Both the position numbers and the translations under genes were made by a program. From JALZKA01 sp963753385 (GTDB lineage Bacteria; Actinomycetota; Thermoleophilia; Solirubrobacterales; 70-9): 64,000 bases of DNA. The DNA is taken from the NCBI GenBank assembly GCA_963753385.1, contig CAVWCC010000010.1, positions 62,001 through 126,000 of the forward strand. Reading direction: 5' to 3'. Every line of letters begins with the position of its first letter. Position 1 is the stretch's first letter. The notes beneath the pieces are model-generated. The model had not been told where the DNA came from and did no database searches. It saw nothing but the letters and a program-made list of their open reading frames with translations. Positions 1 to 8,385 of the stretch are shown here, piece by piece.

Positions 1-31
1 CGGATCTGGCAGGACCCCTGAACCGCTGAGC

Positions 32-589
32 TCAGGCGCGCTCGGGCCGAAGCATCCGGTCGATCAGCGCCGCCGGATCCTCGACCCCGAACTCGGTCCG
101 AAGCATCAGCTCGATCTCGGTCCGCTCGATGCCGGCCACCGCCATCTGGGTGGCGCGCAGGATCGCCTGTTCCGGGATCTTCTCGGCGGGGGCCGCGTCC
201 GTGGCCGCCTCGGGATGCGGCTCGACGCCCTCGGCGAACCCGGCCAGGCTGCGCCGGGCCTGCTCGAGCGCCTCGACGAGCGCCGACGCCTCGCGCTGGA
301 GGGTCTCGACCCTGCCCGAGAGCGACTGGGTCAGGTTCGTGAACTCGCGCACACCGTCCTCGACGGCCCGCTCGGCCTCCTGGCGGCGTTCGCGCAGGTA
401 GCGGTCGGCGGCAGCCTCGGCCTCGGCGCGGATGTCGCCCGCGATGCGCTCCGCTGCGTCAAGGATCTCCTGCACGCGTTCGCCGACGTTGGCGACGACG
501 TCTCCGAGCCCGGTCGAACCCCGGTCGGTGGCGTCCTCGCCACGTGGCCCATCGCTCTCGGGCGGCGATGGGTTGAACCTGGATTCCAT
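32..589 (-). CDS. Coiled-coil protein, paralogue of its upstream neighbour
   Basis: I do not recognise the family. The 185-residue product has no signal peptide or membrane segment. Its middle third (about residues 35-120) is rich in Ala, Glu and Arg with heptad-like spacing and is probably a long coiled coil. The last 45 residues (MAVAGIERTEIELMLRTEFG and the short tail after it) match the C-terminus of the next gene at 619-1200, so the two are tandem duplicates. The gap between them is 29 bases on the same strand, so they are probably co-transcribed. The ATG at 589 is the only good start. A structural or DivIVA-like scaffold role is conceivable but not shown. Confidence 0.75.
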   Translation of the reverse strand: MESRFNPSPPESDGPRGEDATDRGSTGLGDVVANVGERVQEILDAAERIAGDIRAEAEAAADRYLRERRQEAERAVEDGVREFTNLTQSLSGRVETLQREASALVEALEQARRSLAGFAEGVEPHPEAATDAAPAEKIPEQAILRATQMAVAGIERTEIELMLRTEFGVEDPAALIDRMLRPERA

Positions 590-618
590 GAGTGGGGCGA
601 TCCGGCCCGCTGGGACGT

Positions 619-1200
619 TCAGGTGCGTCCCGGATCGTCCAAAATCCGACTCGGGTCCTCGATCCCGAACTCCGCCCGCAGGACGCGCTCGATCTCGCTT
701 CGGTCGCTGCCCGCGACCGCCATCTGCGCCGCGCGCAGGGCGGCCCGCTTTGGCACTCCGTTCTCGCCCGCGCGGGTGCCCGGGAACGCGACGGGCTCAA
801 GCGGAGTCGTCTCCGCCGGCCGATCGGGAGTCGGAGCCAGCACCAGACCCCCGCCGAGACTCGCCAGGCGTTGCATCGCGGTGTCGAGCTCGCGGAGCAG
901 GGCCGAGGCGTCGCGCTGGATGGCCTCCAAGCGCGCGGACAGCGAGGCGCTGATCTCGCCAAACTCGCGGACTCGGTCGGCTTCGATCTGCTGTTGGCGG
1001 CCCTGCTGCTCCGCGGCCGCCTCGGCCTCGGAGCGGATCTGCGCTGCGATCCCTTCCGCCATCGCCGCCAGCTGCTGCGCGGAATCGCTCAGGTTTGCAG
1101 CCGCCGGAACGCGAGGGGTCGCGGGCGGCTCGGGCCGATCCGGCGCCCTTGCATCTGACTTGCCGCCGAGCGGCTCTACCAGTCTTGAGTACACCCCCAT
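619..1200 (-). CDS. Coiled-coil protein, paralogue of 32-589
   Basis: The 193-residue protein has an Ala/Glu/Gln-rich helical middle (about residues 30-100), a Pro-rich linker, and a C-terminal module (MAVAGSDRSEIERVLRAEFG) that is about 60 percent identical to the end of the downstream gene. The frame stays open far upstream of 1200, but the ATG at 1200 is preferred because the neighbour at 1270 is divergent and the upstream translation is low-complexity. A TAATCT hexamer on the minus strand ends 10 bases before this ATG and is a plausible -10 box with a very short leader. Function is unknown; the duplicated C-terminal module is probably the functional domain. Confidence 0.7.
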   Translation of the reverse strand: MGVYSRLVEPLGGKSDARAPDRPEPPATPRVPAAANLSDSAQQLAAMAEGIAAQIRSEAEAAAEQQGRQQQIEADRVREFGEISASLSARLEAIQRDASALLRELDTAMQRLASLGGGLVLAPTPDRPAETTPLEPVAFPGTRAGENGVPKRAALRAAQMAVAGSDRSEIERVLRAEFGIEDPSRILDDPGRT

Positions 1201-1210
1201 CGCCCGGCTT

Positions 1211-1216
1211 AGATTA
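1211..1216 (-). promoter_or_regulatory. -10-like box TAATCT
   Basis: TAATCT on the minus strand lies 10 bases before the ATG at 1200, in the 69-base divergent gap between two genes. It fits the actinobacterial TANNNT -10 consensus; I see no convincing -35. Confidence 0.35.
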
Positions 1217-1257
1217 CCCGACCTCGACCCCCGTGGCGCCACGTCGGGGGCGTGAGC

Positions 1258-1263
1258 TAGCCT
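1258..1263 (+). promoter_or_regulatory. -10 box TAGCCT for a leaderless start at 1270
   Basis: TAGCCT is followed by exactly six bases (CGCGCG) and then ATG. This spacing puts the transcription start at the start codon, and no ribosome-binding site is present. The same CGCGCG spacer occurs before the related gene at 6070. Confidence 0.5.
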
Positions 1264-1269
1264 CGCGCG

Positions 1270-3216
1270 ATGCTGGCCGAGGGGAGAACCCGCGCGACCA
1301 CGCTCGCCGTTGGGATCGCGATCCTGGTGCTCACCGGCGTCTGGTCCTGGTGGTCCGTGGACGAGGGCGGCTACTTCGGGACGGTCATGTACCCCGGCGT
1401 GGTCATCCTGTGCATCGGACTCGTTCTGGTCTCCTCCGCCGCCGCCTGGAGCCACCGGCTGACGCTTTCCGTGCCGGCGAAGCTCGCGGTCGGCTCGCTG
1501 CTCGGGCTCGCCGCGTGGTCGGCGATCTCGGCCGTCTGGAGTCCGTCCCCGGACATCGCCCTCGCCGATGCCCAGCGCATCGCCGGTTACGCGGTGGCGT
1601 TCGGGCTCGGGCTCTGGCTCTGCATCCTGCTCGGACGGCGTGTTCATCTCGCGATGGCGCCTTTGGCGCTGGCGGGCGCCGTGGCCGGGCTGATCACAGT
1701 CGGGGCCCTTCTGACCGGGGACGACTACGCCCGCTACATCGACGAGGGAACGCTCCAGTTCCCGATCGGCTACCGGAACGCGAACGCCGCGTTCTTCCTG
1801 ATTGCCCTCTGGCCGGCGGTTGCGCTGGCGGCGACCGGAGAGCTTGACTGGCGCTTACGCGGTGTCGCCCTCGGAATCTCGACCCTCTGCCTGGAGCTGG
1901 CGATGCTGAGTCAGAGCCGCGGGTCGATGATCGCGGCGGTGGGCGCCCTCGCGGTGTTCCTCATCGCCTCGAAGGACCGCGCGCGAGCCGTCGCCTGGCT
2001 GGCGCTCGCGGTGCTGCCCGCGCTGCTCGTGCTCCCTGCCCTGACGGATCTCTACCAGGCGGCCGAGGCCGGCGGGCGCCCGGACACATCCGAGCTCCGT
2101 GCCGCGGGTCGCTCGGCGCTGGGCGGTGCGGCCCTGGCCGTGCTGATCGGTGGCGCGGCGGCATGGCTCGAACGACGCCAGCCGGCGTCGGATGCAACCC
2201 TCGAGCGCGCGAACCGCGTCGTCGCCGGCGGCGCCTTAGCGCTCGTCGCGGCCGGCGCGCTGGCGTTCGTGGTCGCCACCGGAGATCCGGTCGGATGGGT
2301 CGACGACCGCGCCGATGAGTTCCTCACCCAGGGCAGCCCGGGCGCCGACGACTCCGGCAGCCGGTTTGGGGTTTACGCCGGAACCGAGCGCGATGACCTC
2401 TGGCGGGTGGCGGTCGAGGCCGCCGGCGACGAGCCCGTGCTCGGGTTGGGGGGCGGCGGGTACCAGTACGAGTACCTGCTCGGCCGAAGCGAGGAGGGCA
2501 CCGAGAGCGCACGCGACGCGCACAGTGTCGAGCTCGAGGTCCTGTCGGAGCTCGGCGTCACGGGACTGATCCTGTTGGTGCTCGCGCTCGCGGGCGCAGC
2601 CGTCGGAGCCTGGCGGGCCCGTCGGAGCGGCCCGCCCGCGGCGGCACTGGCCATGTGCGCGCTGACCGCCGGGACGTACTGGCTGGCCCACGCGTCCCTC
2701 GACTGGTTCTGGACGTACCCCGCGGTCACCGCCCCCGTCTTCGCGCTGCTGGGATCCGCATGTGCACCCACGTGCACGTCCACAGAGGGTGAGCGCCCGA
2801 CGGCCTGGCGGTACCTCGCCGCGGCGGGCGCGGTGGCCCTCGCGCTGACCGTGGTCCCTCCGTACCTGGCCGAGCGCTACGTCGACGCCGCGTACGCGGG
2901 CTGGCGCGACGACGCCGCCGCAGCCCAGAAGAACCTCGACCGCGCCCGGGCCCTGAATCCGTTGTCGATCGAGCCGTTGCTGGCCGAGGGCGGGATCGCG
3001 CGGGCGCGAGGCGAGCGGGAGCAGGCGATCGCGGCGTTCGAGGAGGCCGTCGACGAGCGTCCGGAGGAGTGGGCTTCCCACTACTTCCTGGCGGCGCTCC
3101 ACCGGACATCGGACCCGGCGCGGGCCCGGGCCGAGCTGGCTCTCGCCACCGAGCTCAACCCGCTGAGCCCAACCATCGAGGACCTCGCCGAGCGCCTCAG
3201 GGGCGACCAGCGATGA
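1270..3216 (+). CDS. O-antigen ligase/polymerase-like membrane protein with C-terminal TPR
   Basis: The 648-residue polytopic protein has about a dozen hydrophobic helices over residues 10-530 and a large periplasm-facing loop around residues 350-430. This is the architecture of the Wzy/WaaL (Wzy_C) family, which polymerises or ligates undecaprenyl-linked glycans at the outer face of the membrane. The family motif region SQSRGSMIAAV is visible near residue 220. After the last helix, residues about 545-640 form TPR-like helical repeats (ALNPLSIEPLLAEG and ELNPLSPTIEDLAE frame them), an uncommon fusion. It opens the polysaccharide cluster and overlaps the 3' end of the convergent glycosyltransferase by 20 bases. 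The start is leaderless, set by TAGCCT at 1258. Confidence 0.85.
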   Translation: MLAEGRTRATTLAVGIAILVLTGVWSWWSVDEGGYFGTVMYPGVVILCIGLVLVSSAAAWSHRLTLSVPAKLAVGSLLGLAAWSAISAVWSPSPDIALADAQRIAGYAVAFGLGLWLCILLGRRVHLAMAPLALAGAVAGLITVGALLTGDDYARYIDEGTLQFPIGYRNANAAFFLIALWPAVALAATGELDWRLRGVALGISTLCLELAMLSQSRGSMIAAVGALAVFLIASKDRARAVAWLALAVLPALLVLPALTDLYQAAEAGGRPDTSELRAAGRSALGGAALAVLIGGAAAWLERRQPASDATLERANRVVAGGALALVAAGALAFVVATGDPVGWVDDRADEFLTQGSPGADDSGSRFGVYAGTERDDLWRVAVEAAGDEPVLGLGGGGYQYEYLLGRSEEGTESARDAHSVELEVLSELGVTGLILLVLALAGAAVGAWRARRSGPPAAALAMCALTAGTYWLAHASLDWFWTYPAVTAPVFALLGSACAPTCTSTEGERPTAWRYLAAAGAVALALTVVPPYLAERYVDAAYAGWRDDAAAAQKNLDRARALNPLSIEPLLAEGGIARARGEREQAIAAFEEAVDERPEEWASHYFLAALHRTSDPARARAELALATELNPLSPTIEDLAERLRGDQR

Positions 3217-4345
3217 ATTCGGCCAGCCGGCTGGTCTCCGCCTCGAGCGTGTGGGCTGCCGCATACTCGCCGCCGGCCCGCACGAGGCGCGTGCGAAGCG
3301 CCTCGTCGGATGCGATCGCGCGCGCCGCCTGCGCCGCCGCCTCCGCGTCCCCCGGGGGCACGAGGAGCGCCGCCTCGCCCACCGTTTCCGCGACCCCGCC
3401 GACGTCCGTGGCCACAACCGGCAGCCCGGCTGCGAAAGCCTCAGGGATGACGGCCGGGAAGCCCTCGGTCCATGAGCAGTGGAGCAGGAGATGGCTGGTG
3501 CGATAGAGCTCCATCAGCTCGGCCCCGAACGCCACGTACCCGCGCAGCTCGGCCCGATCTCGTTGCGAGAGCGCGCTCAGGCGCGCGTCCAGCTCGTCCG
3601 CTAGCTCGCCCTCGCCACACACGATCAAGCGCCAGGCCCGCGAGTCCGTGTTCAGGCGCGCGAGAACATCCGCGAGCAGAAGTGGGTTCTTCTCCTCGTC
3701 GAGCCGGCCGACGGCCAGCACCCGGACCTCCCCGTCATACGCTCGCTCGAGGGCGACATCCGGCTCGACGAGATCGCGTTCGCCGATCAGCGACACGGTG
3801 GCCTCCATCAGCTCCCTCGAGTGCCGGTAGTTGGAAGCGAGCGCGGGTCCCACGGCCACCACCGGGACGAGCCTCCCAAGGATTCGAAACGTACCCTCGA
3901 GCAGCCAGGCGGCCAGGCGCAGCAACGGGCGGTCCGGGTGGCGGCTGCGAACGTAAGCGGGCATGTCCTGGCGAACGCCGAGAACGACCCGCCGGCGCCG
4001 CGCCACGGCAAGCACGGCGAAGGCGATCGCGAGGGGATGGGGCCCGAGCAGCCAGACGCAGTCCACGTCGGCCAGCGACCGCCAGTAGATCGCCAGCGAG
4101 CGGCCGAGGGCGGGAAGCGCCTGGAATGGCCGGGCGAGGCTGGGATAGAAGGGCAGTGGGGCCAGCCCGATCCCGGACCCCACCGGATACCGCGCGCGAT
4201 GAGTCTCGGAGCTGAGCCGCCCGATCAGGAGGAGGCTGTCGAAGTGATCCCGCAACCCCGCGAGGAAGAGCGCGAACGCGCGCTCCGCGTAGACATCGCC
4301 GTCGATGCGGTAGTACTCGTAGTCCGTATAGACGGCGAGCCTCAC
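3197..4345 (-). CDS. Glycosyltransferase family 4 (GT-B)
   Basis: The 382-residue product begins VRLAVYTDYEYYRIDG and ends with the GT4 nucleotide-sugar domain. The EX7E signature EGFPAVIPE and the following AAGLPVVATDVGG are clear at about residues 290-312. It should transfer a sugar from a nucleotide donor to a lipid-linked glycan on the cytoplasmic face. I chose the GTG at 4345 because it lies just past the stop of the upstream chain-length gene (4368) and starts right at the first beta strand; longer in-frame starts would read through that gene. Donor and acceptor cannot be told from sequence. It probably belongs to one transcript with 4368-5984. Confidence 0.88.
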   Translation of the reverse strand: MRLAVYTDYEYYRIDGDVYAERAFALFLAGLRDHFDSLLLIGRLSSETHRARYPVGSGIGLAPLPFYPSLARPFQALPALGRSLAIYWRSLADVDCVWLLGPHPLAIAFAVLAVARRRRVVLGVRQDMPAYVRSRHPDRPLLRLAAWLLEGTFRILGRLVPVVAVGPALASNYRHSRELMEATVSLIGERDLVEPDVALERAYDGEVRVLAVGRLDEEKNPLLLADVLARLNTDSRAWRLIVCGEGELADELDARLSALSQRDRAELRGYVAFGAELMELYRTSHLLLHCSWTEGFPAVIPEAFAAGLPVVATDVGGVAETVGEAALLVPPGDAEAAAQAARAIASDEALRTRLVRAGGEYAAAHTLEAETSRLAEFIAGRP

Positions 4346-4367
4346 GGCGCGCGGCTTCAGTGGCTGA

Positions 4368-5984
4368 TCACTGACTCGACGGCGGCGCGGGAAGCTCAAC
4401 GCCGTCCGGGGACCACGCGCGGCCCGGCCCGTTGCTGGCGTCGCCGCCCAGCACGAGCTCGGTGCCCACCCCGTACTGGTAGGCGCCATAGCCGTAGGCC
4501 GTCGTTGCCACCGCCTCGTCGAGCAGGATGCAACCCTCCGCCTCGTACCCGCTGCGATCCAGCAACTCGCCCATCACCTTGAACTCCGAGCGGATCGTGG
4601 CCCCGACCCTGACGACCACGAGGACGTCGTCAACGCGCGGGATCAGCCGCAACGCGTCGCTGACCACGCCGAGCGGTGGCGTGTCGACGACCACGCAATC
4701 GGCGAACGAGCGCGCATCGTCGATGAGCCGCGTCTGCCGTCGCATCGCGAAGTCGACCCACTGCGCTTCGCCCGACCCCGGCTCGAGGGCGGTGGGCAGA
4801 ACGTAGAGCGGCCATTCCGCCACCGGACGGACAAGCAGGTCCTTGATCTCGGTAGCGGGCTGGGCGATCTGGCTCAGCGGCCGCGTGTCCTCGATCTCCA
4901 GCGTCTGCGCGATCCTTGGATGGCGGAAGTCGCAGTCGAGCAGAGCCACGCTCTTCCCGGTCGCGGCGAGGGCGACCGCGAGGTTGATCGCGGACGTGGT
5001 CTTGCCGTCCTCCTTGCTGGCGCTCGTCACCAACAGCACTCGGGGAAACTGCCGGCGCTGCTCGAGCTGCACGACCAGCGACTGGTACTGCTGAAGGATC
5101 TGAGGCGGCATGTACCACTTGGACCCGGGAAGCGGCCGAAGCTCCCGCCGGGACAGGGTGGGAATGCGGGCAAGGACCGGCATCGGGTGCAGCGCCAGCG
5201 CCTCCTCGGCATCGCCGATCCTGCGCGACAAGAGATCTCGCAACAGCGCTCCGCCGGATCCCAGGGCGAATCCGGCGATCAGCACCAGCGGGATGATGAT
5301 GACCGCACCTGCGCCGGTGGGCGAATCGGGAATCGTGGCCGGCTGCTGGAGCGTCAGCGTGGGGTCGCCGGTCTCCTGGATCGCCCGCAGGCTGTTCAAC
5401 CGCTCCGACAGGACCACAGCGCTCGGGCTGCTGTCCGGGAGCGGCTCGAGCTGGGCCTCCAAACGCGGGATCGCGGCGTCGATGGCGCGCGAAAGCTGCT
5501 GAGAGCGGACGTCCAGAGCGCTTTCGGCGAACTGATCCGCGAGCCGCGCCGACAACGCCGCCTCCTCGGCGGCGCCCGTGACGCCGACGATGTTGCTCTC
5601 GCCCAGGGGCTCGACGCTGATCGCGTTGAGGACCTTGTCGGCGGTCCAGTCATCGCCGAGCGCCTCCGCGGTCTGCTCCGCGGCAAGGGTCGACTCGAGC
5701 AGCGTCGCGGCGGTCTGCACCGTGCGGGTGGCGTCGCCTGAGTCACGCAGGATGTCGAAGCCGATGAAGGTCTGGTCGTCCTGCGGCAGCGGGTTGACCA
5801 GGACGTTGGCCGTGGCTTCGTACGTCGGCGCCCTCAGCGCCAGAAAGGCGATCGCTCCAGCGAGCGCCGCGGCCATCGTGAGCACCACGAAGAGGCGATG
5901 CGCCTGAATCGCACGCAGGAGCGGGCGAATGGCGCCCGCCTCCCCGGTGCTCTGGAGTGGGCTTACGTTGGTTCCTGGCGTCAA
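4368..5984 (-). CDS. Wzz-type chain-length regulator fused to BY-kinase
   Basis: This is a polysaccharide co-polymerase with its tyrosine autokinase in one 538-residue chain. Residues about 30-50 and 225-248 are the two Wzz membrane helices flanking an extracytoplasmic coiled-coil region. The cytoplasmic kinase has Walker A (SKEDGKTTSAINLA, about 322), Walker A-prime (VALLDCDFRHPRI, about 346) and Walker B (CVVVDTPPLG, about 430). The C-terminus has a tyrosine cluster (AYGYGAYQYG, about 496-505), the usual autophosphorylation tail. Such proteins set chain length and couple export to Wzy. The start is TTG at 5984; TAGACT at 5997-6002 lies 12 bases upstream. It is divergent from the Wzy-like gene at 6070. 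Confidence 0.9.
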   Translation of the reverse strand: MTPGTNVSPLQSTGEAGAIRPLLRAIQAHRLFVVLTMAAALAGAIAFLALRAPTYEATANVLVNPLPQDDQTFIGFDILRDSGDATRTVQTAATLLESTLAAEQTAEALGDDWTADKVLNAISVEPLGESNIVGVTGAAEEAALSARLADQFAESALDVRSQQLSRAIDAAIPRLEAQLEPLPDSSPSAVVLSERLNSLRAIQETGDPTLTLQQPATIPDSPTGAGAVIIIPLVLIAGFALGSGGALLRDLLSRRIGDAEEALALHPMPVLARIPTLSRRELRPLPGSKWYMPPQILQQYQSLVVQLEQRRQFPRVLLVTSASKEDGKTTSAINLAVALAATGKSVALLDCDFRHPRIAQTLEIEDTRPLSQIAQPATEIKDLLVRPVAEWPLYVLPTALEPGSGEAQWVDFAMRRQTRLIDDARSFADCVVVDTPPLGVVSDALRLIPRVDDVLVVVRVGATIRSEFKVMGELLDRSGYEAEGCILLDEAVATTAYGYGAYQYGVGTELVLGGDASNGPGRAWSPDGVELPAPPSSQ

Positions 5985-6057
5985 AGTACCCGGGACAGTC
6001 TACGACGCCTCGCCTGCACAAGGGGCGGCAGGTTGGGTCGTGGGACGGCCCTCGCAC

Positions 6058-6063
6058 TACACT
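6058..6063 (+). promoter_or_regulatory. -10 box TACACT for a leaderless GTG at 6070
   Basis: TACACT is followed by CGCGCG and then GTG, the same arrangement as before the other Wzy-like gene at 1270. The leaderless reading selects GTG 6070 over longer in-frame starts that would run into the divergent kinase gene. Confidence 0.5.
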
Positions 6064-6069
6064 CGCGCG

Positions 6070-7482
6070 GTGAGCGGAAGCGCCAGTTCTGCCCCCGTTG
6101 AGCAGCTCGGAAAGCGACCGATTTCGCCGACGAGCGACCTGGTGTCGGCGGTGTCGGCGGCCACCCTGCTATCGGCTGCCCTGGTCGGCGCTGCGCTGGT
6201 CGCCGAGACTCGCCTCGGCATCGCCCTGCTGCTTGGGCTGATCTACCTGCCGATCGCGATCGCGAACCTGCAGCTGGCGCTCGTCCTCTGGTTCCCACTC
6301 GTATTCCTCGAGGGCTCGTCCGCGTTCAACCTCGCGGCCAAGGCCGGCGGACTTCTCGTGGTCGGGGTCTGGGTCTTTGCGATCTCCGGGCTGCGCGATC
6401 ACGCGGCCGAGATGTTTCGCCGCACCGCAACGGTCTGGCTTTCGGTCTGCGCACTGCTCCTGTGGTATTCGCTCTCGGTTCTCTGGGCCGACGACCGCGG
6501 CGGGGTTTATGCGGACCTCTGGCACTGGTACGCGGTGGCGCTGCTGATGTTGATCGTGGCCACCACGGTGTCGAGCGAAGAGGTCGTTCGCCTCCTGCTC
6601 GCCGCGTTCGTCGTCGGGGCGGTCCTTGCGGTCTCCGAAGGGATCGTCAGCGGGAGCCTCACGACGTCCGCAACCGCGATCGAGACGGCCACCGAGGGCC
6701 GGCTCGAAGGTGGGGTGGGGGATCCGAACTTCCTCGCGGCCGGGCTCGTGCCGGCCATCGTGCTCGCCCTGTGCCTCCGGGCCGCGGTGGGTAGCTTCTC
6801 CGGGCGCTGGCTGCTGCTCGGCGCGGCACTCATGCTGAGCCTCGGGCTGGTCGCATCCGAGTCCCGTGGAGGCATCGTGGCCGCCATCGTCGCCCTGATC
6901 GCGGCGCTGGTCGTCTTCAAACGCAGGCGGGCGTGGGTCTTCGCGAGCCTCACGATCGTCGTCGGCGTCGCCATCGCATGGTTTTCGGTCTCGCCCACGG
7001 CCTGGGACCGGGTCACCGACTTCGACAACGGCGGCAGCGGGCGATCGGATCTCTGGACGGTCGCATGGCGGATGACCGAGGCCAATCCCGTCGAGGGCGT
7101 CGGGCTCAACAACTACCCGTCGGTGGCGGACGAGTACCTCCGGGAGCCGGGCGCGGTTGAACGCGCCGACCTCATCGTCGACAACCCCCACGTGGTGCAC
7201 AACGCCTACCTGCAGCTGCTTGCCGAGACCGGAGTGATCGGCCTCGCGATCTTCCTGGCCGTTGCGCTCGGCAGCCTGGTCGCCTCGTGGCGTGCGGCAG
7301 AGCTCTTCTACCGGGCCGGCGACCTGGCGATGGACACGATCGCACGTGGCGTCATCGTCGCCACGCTCGGCCTCTTGGGGGCCGCGTTCTTCATCTCGAA
7401 CGGGGTGGACAAGCGCCTATGGGTGCTGTTCGGCCTCGGCCCGGCGTTGCTGGCCCTGGCCGCGCGAAGGCGCTCCGGTTAG
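6070..7482 (+). CDS. O-antigen ligase/polymerase family protein (Wzy_C)
   Basis: The 470-residue polytopic membrane protein has about 11-12 helices and the typical large loop (about residues 300-370) carrying GVGLNNYPSVADEYLREPG and the NPHVVHNAYLQLLAETG motif of Wzy/WaaL proteins. It should polymerise or ligate lipid-linked glycan repeat units at the outer membrane face. It is the second such enzyme in this cluster; one may be the polymerase and the other a ligase. GTG 6070 is chosen from the leaderless TACACT box; an upstream in-frame start at 5929 would overlap the divergent kinase gene. It converges on the deacetylase with a 6-base gap. Confidence 0.87.
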   Translation: MSGSASSAPVEQLGKRPISPTSDLVSAVSAATLLSAALVGAALVAETRLGIALLLGLIYLPIAIANLQLALVLWFPLVFLEGSSAFNLAAKAGGLLVVGVWVFAISGLRDHAAEMFRRTATVWLSVCALLLWYSLSVLWADDRGGVYADLWHWYAVALLMLIVATTVSSEEVVRLLLAAFVVGAVLAVSEGIVSGSLTTSATAIETATEGRLEGGVGDPNFLAAGLVPAIVLALCLRAAVGSFSGRWLLLGAALMLSLGLVASESRGGIVAAIVALIAALVVFKRRRAWVFASLTIVVGVAIAWFSVSPTAWDRVTDFDNGGSGRSDLWTVAWRMTEANPVEGVGLNNYPSVADEYLREPGAVERADLIVDNPHVVHNAYLQLLAETGVIGLAIFLAVALGSLVASWRAAELFYRAGDLAMDTIARGVIVATLGLLGAAFFISNGVDKRLWVLFGLGPALLALAARRRSG

Positions 7483-7488
7483 CGAACC

Positions 7489-8214
7489 TCAGCGGCGCGC
7501 CAGGATGCGGGCGGCCCGCACCGCTCGCGAGACCTTGAGCTTGAACCGGCGCATGTCGTCGTCCCAATAGACGCCGATTCGCGGCCACTCGAACACGCGC
7601 CCCCGGTGAAGGCGGCCGGGAAGCGCTGCGCCGGCCCGGTAGCCGGCGGCGGCCGCGGCGGCGGCCACCCGCTGATCAACGTCGCCGTAGGGGTAGGCGA
7701 TGGAGTCGCAGCGGCCCATCGCTTCGGCGCATTCCTGGCGCGAGCGACGCAGCTCCGCCGCGAGCTGCTCGTTGGAGAGCGTGGTCAGACGGGGATGCGT
7801 GCAGGTATGCGAACCGATCTCCCAGTCCATTTCGGCCAGCCCCCGGAGGTCGTCCCACGACATGCTCGCGAGCTGGTCGGCGTACGGTCCGTCGCGCCAC
7901 TGGTCGATCCCGTCCCAGACAAGCGGCTCGCCGTGGGCCGCAAACCGCGTGACGGCGAACAGGGTGCCCGGAACCCGCAGCCGCTCCATGACCGGCAGGG
8001 CGCGATCGAGCACCGACCGGAATCCGTCGTCGAAGGTGACCACCAGGCTCTTCCGCGCCCGCGAGCCGAGCAACGCCTGTGTGAATGTCTCCCCCTCGTA
8101 CCCCCGCTCGAGCATCAACTCGAGCTGCTGCTCGAATCGCTCGGGCCGAACCGAAAGCGGGGCCGGCCAGTCATGGCTGAGCGCGTGGTAGCAGAGGACG
8201 ACCACGTCGCTCAT
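7489..8214 (-). CDS. Polysaccharide deacetylase (CE4/NodB fold)
   Basis: The 241-residue protein carries the NodB homology motifs: TFDDGF (catalytic base and metal-binding Asp, about residue 65), SHTCTHP (metal-binding His pair, about residue 143) and YPYGD (about 180). The family removes N- or O-acetyl groups from glycans with a divalent metal. No signal peptide is visible, so it may act on lipid-linked precursors in the cytoplasm or be exported atypically. ATG 8214 is preferred over the TTG at 8223 because TAGCCT (8223-8228) sits 8 bases before the ATG. It is embedded in the polysaccharide cluster, divergent from the flippase. Confidence 0.88.
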   Translation of the reverse strand: MSDVVVLCYHALSHDWPAPLSVRPERFEQQLELMLERGYEGETFTQALLGSRARKSLVVTFDDGFRSVLDRALPVMERLRVPGTLFAVTRFAAHGEPLVWDGIDQWRDGPYADQLASMSWDDLRGLAEMDWEIGSHTCTHPRLTTLSNEQLAAELRRSRQECAEAMGRCDSIAYPYGDVDQRVAAAAAAAGYRAGAALPGRLHRGRVFEWPRIGVYWDDDMRRFKLKVSRAVRAARILARR

Positions 8215-8222
8215 GCAGCCCA

Positions 8223-8228
8223 AGGCTA
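8223..8228 (-). promoter_or_regulatory. -10-like box TAGCCT upstream of the deacetylase
   Basis: TAGCCT on the minus strand ends 8 bases before the ATG at 8214, consistent with a leader of one or two bases or none. It rules out the overlapping TTG at 8223 as the start. Confidence 0.4.
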
Positions 8229-8255
8229 GCGCTCACCGACGTCGGCCTGTGCGCA

Positions 8256-8261
8256 TACCAT
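8256..8261 (+). promoter_or_regulatory. -10 box TACCAT for the flippase transcript
   Basis: TACCAT is followed by seven bases and a GTG at 8269 that opens a 12-codon frame. The transcript would run 117 bases before the flippase start at 8386, through the LGAYES mini-frame. The locus at 41930-41999 has the same order of parts. Confidence 0.45.
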
Positions 8262-8303
8262 CCCGCGCGTGGCACGAGGAGACGCCCAAGGGCCCAGGGC
8301 CGA

Positions 8304-8372
8304 GTGAGCGCCAGTCGCTCGCGGCGCCCGCCGGGCGAGGCGGCCGATCTCGGAGCCTACGAGTCGTGGTGA
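8304..8372 (+). CDS. Candidate micro-ORF ending LGAYESW
   Basis: A 22-codon frame starts at GTG 8304 and ends at TGA 8372. Its last residues are DLGAYESW. An 18-codon frame upstream of the FemAB-like gene (41943-41999) ends KLGAYES. Over the six shared codons the two loci differ at only two bases, both synonymous third positions, which favours selection on the peptide. A shorter leaderless frame, 8269-8307 (12 codons), overlaps the start of this one by four bases (GTGA). A single missing base between 8269 and 8304 would make them one frame of about 34 codons. I do not recognise the peptide; translation is unproven. Confidence 0.4.
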   Translation: MSASRSRRPPGEAADLGAYESW

Positions 8373-8385
8373 GGGACACCGGGTC

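Noticed and set aside
1..31. Gene fragment at the left edge
   Set aside because: Thirty-one bases with no frame evidence; nothing can be supported.
4368..5984. Second reading of the region as rightward genes (long plus-strand frame 4920-5741)
   Set aside because: The opposite strand carries a clear Wzz/BY-kinase; the plus frame is a high-GC shadow with no recognisable motif.
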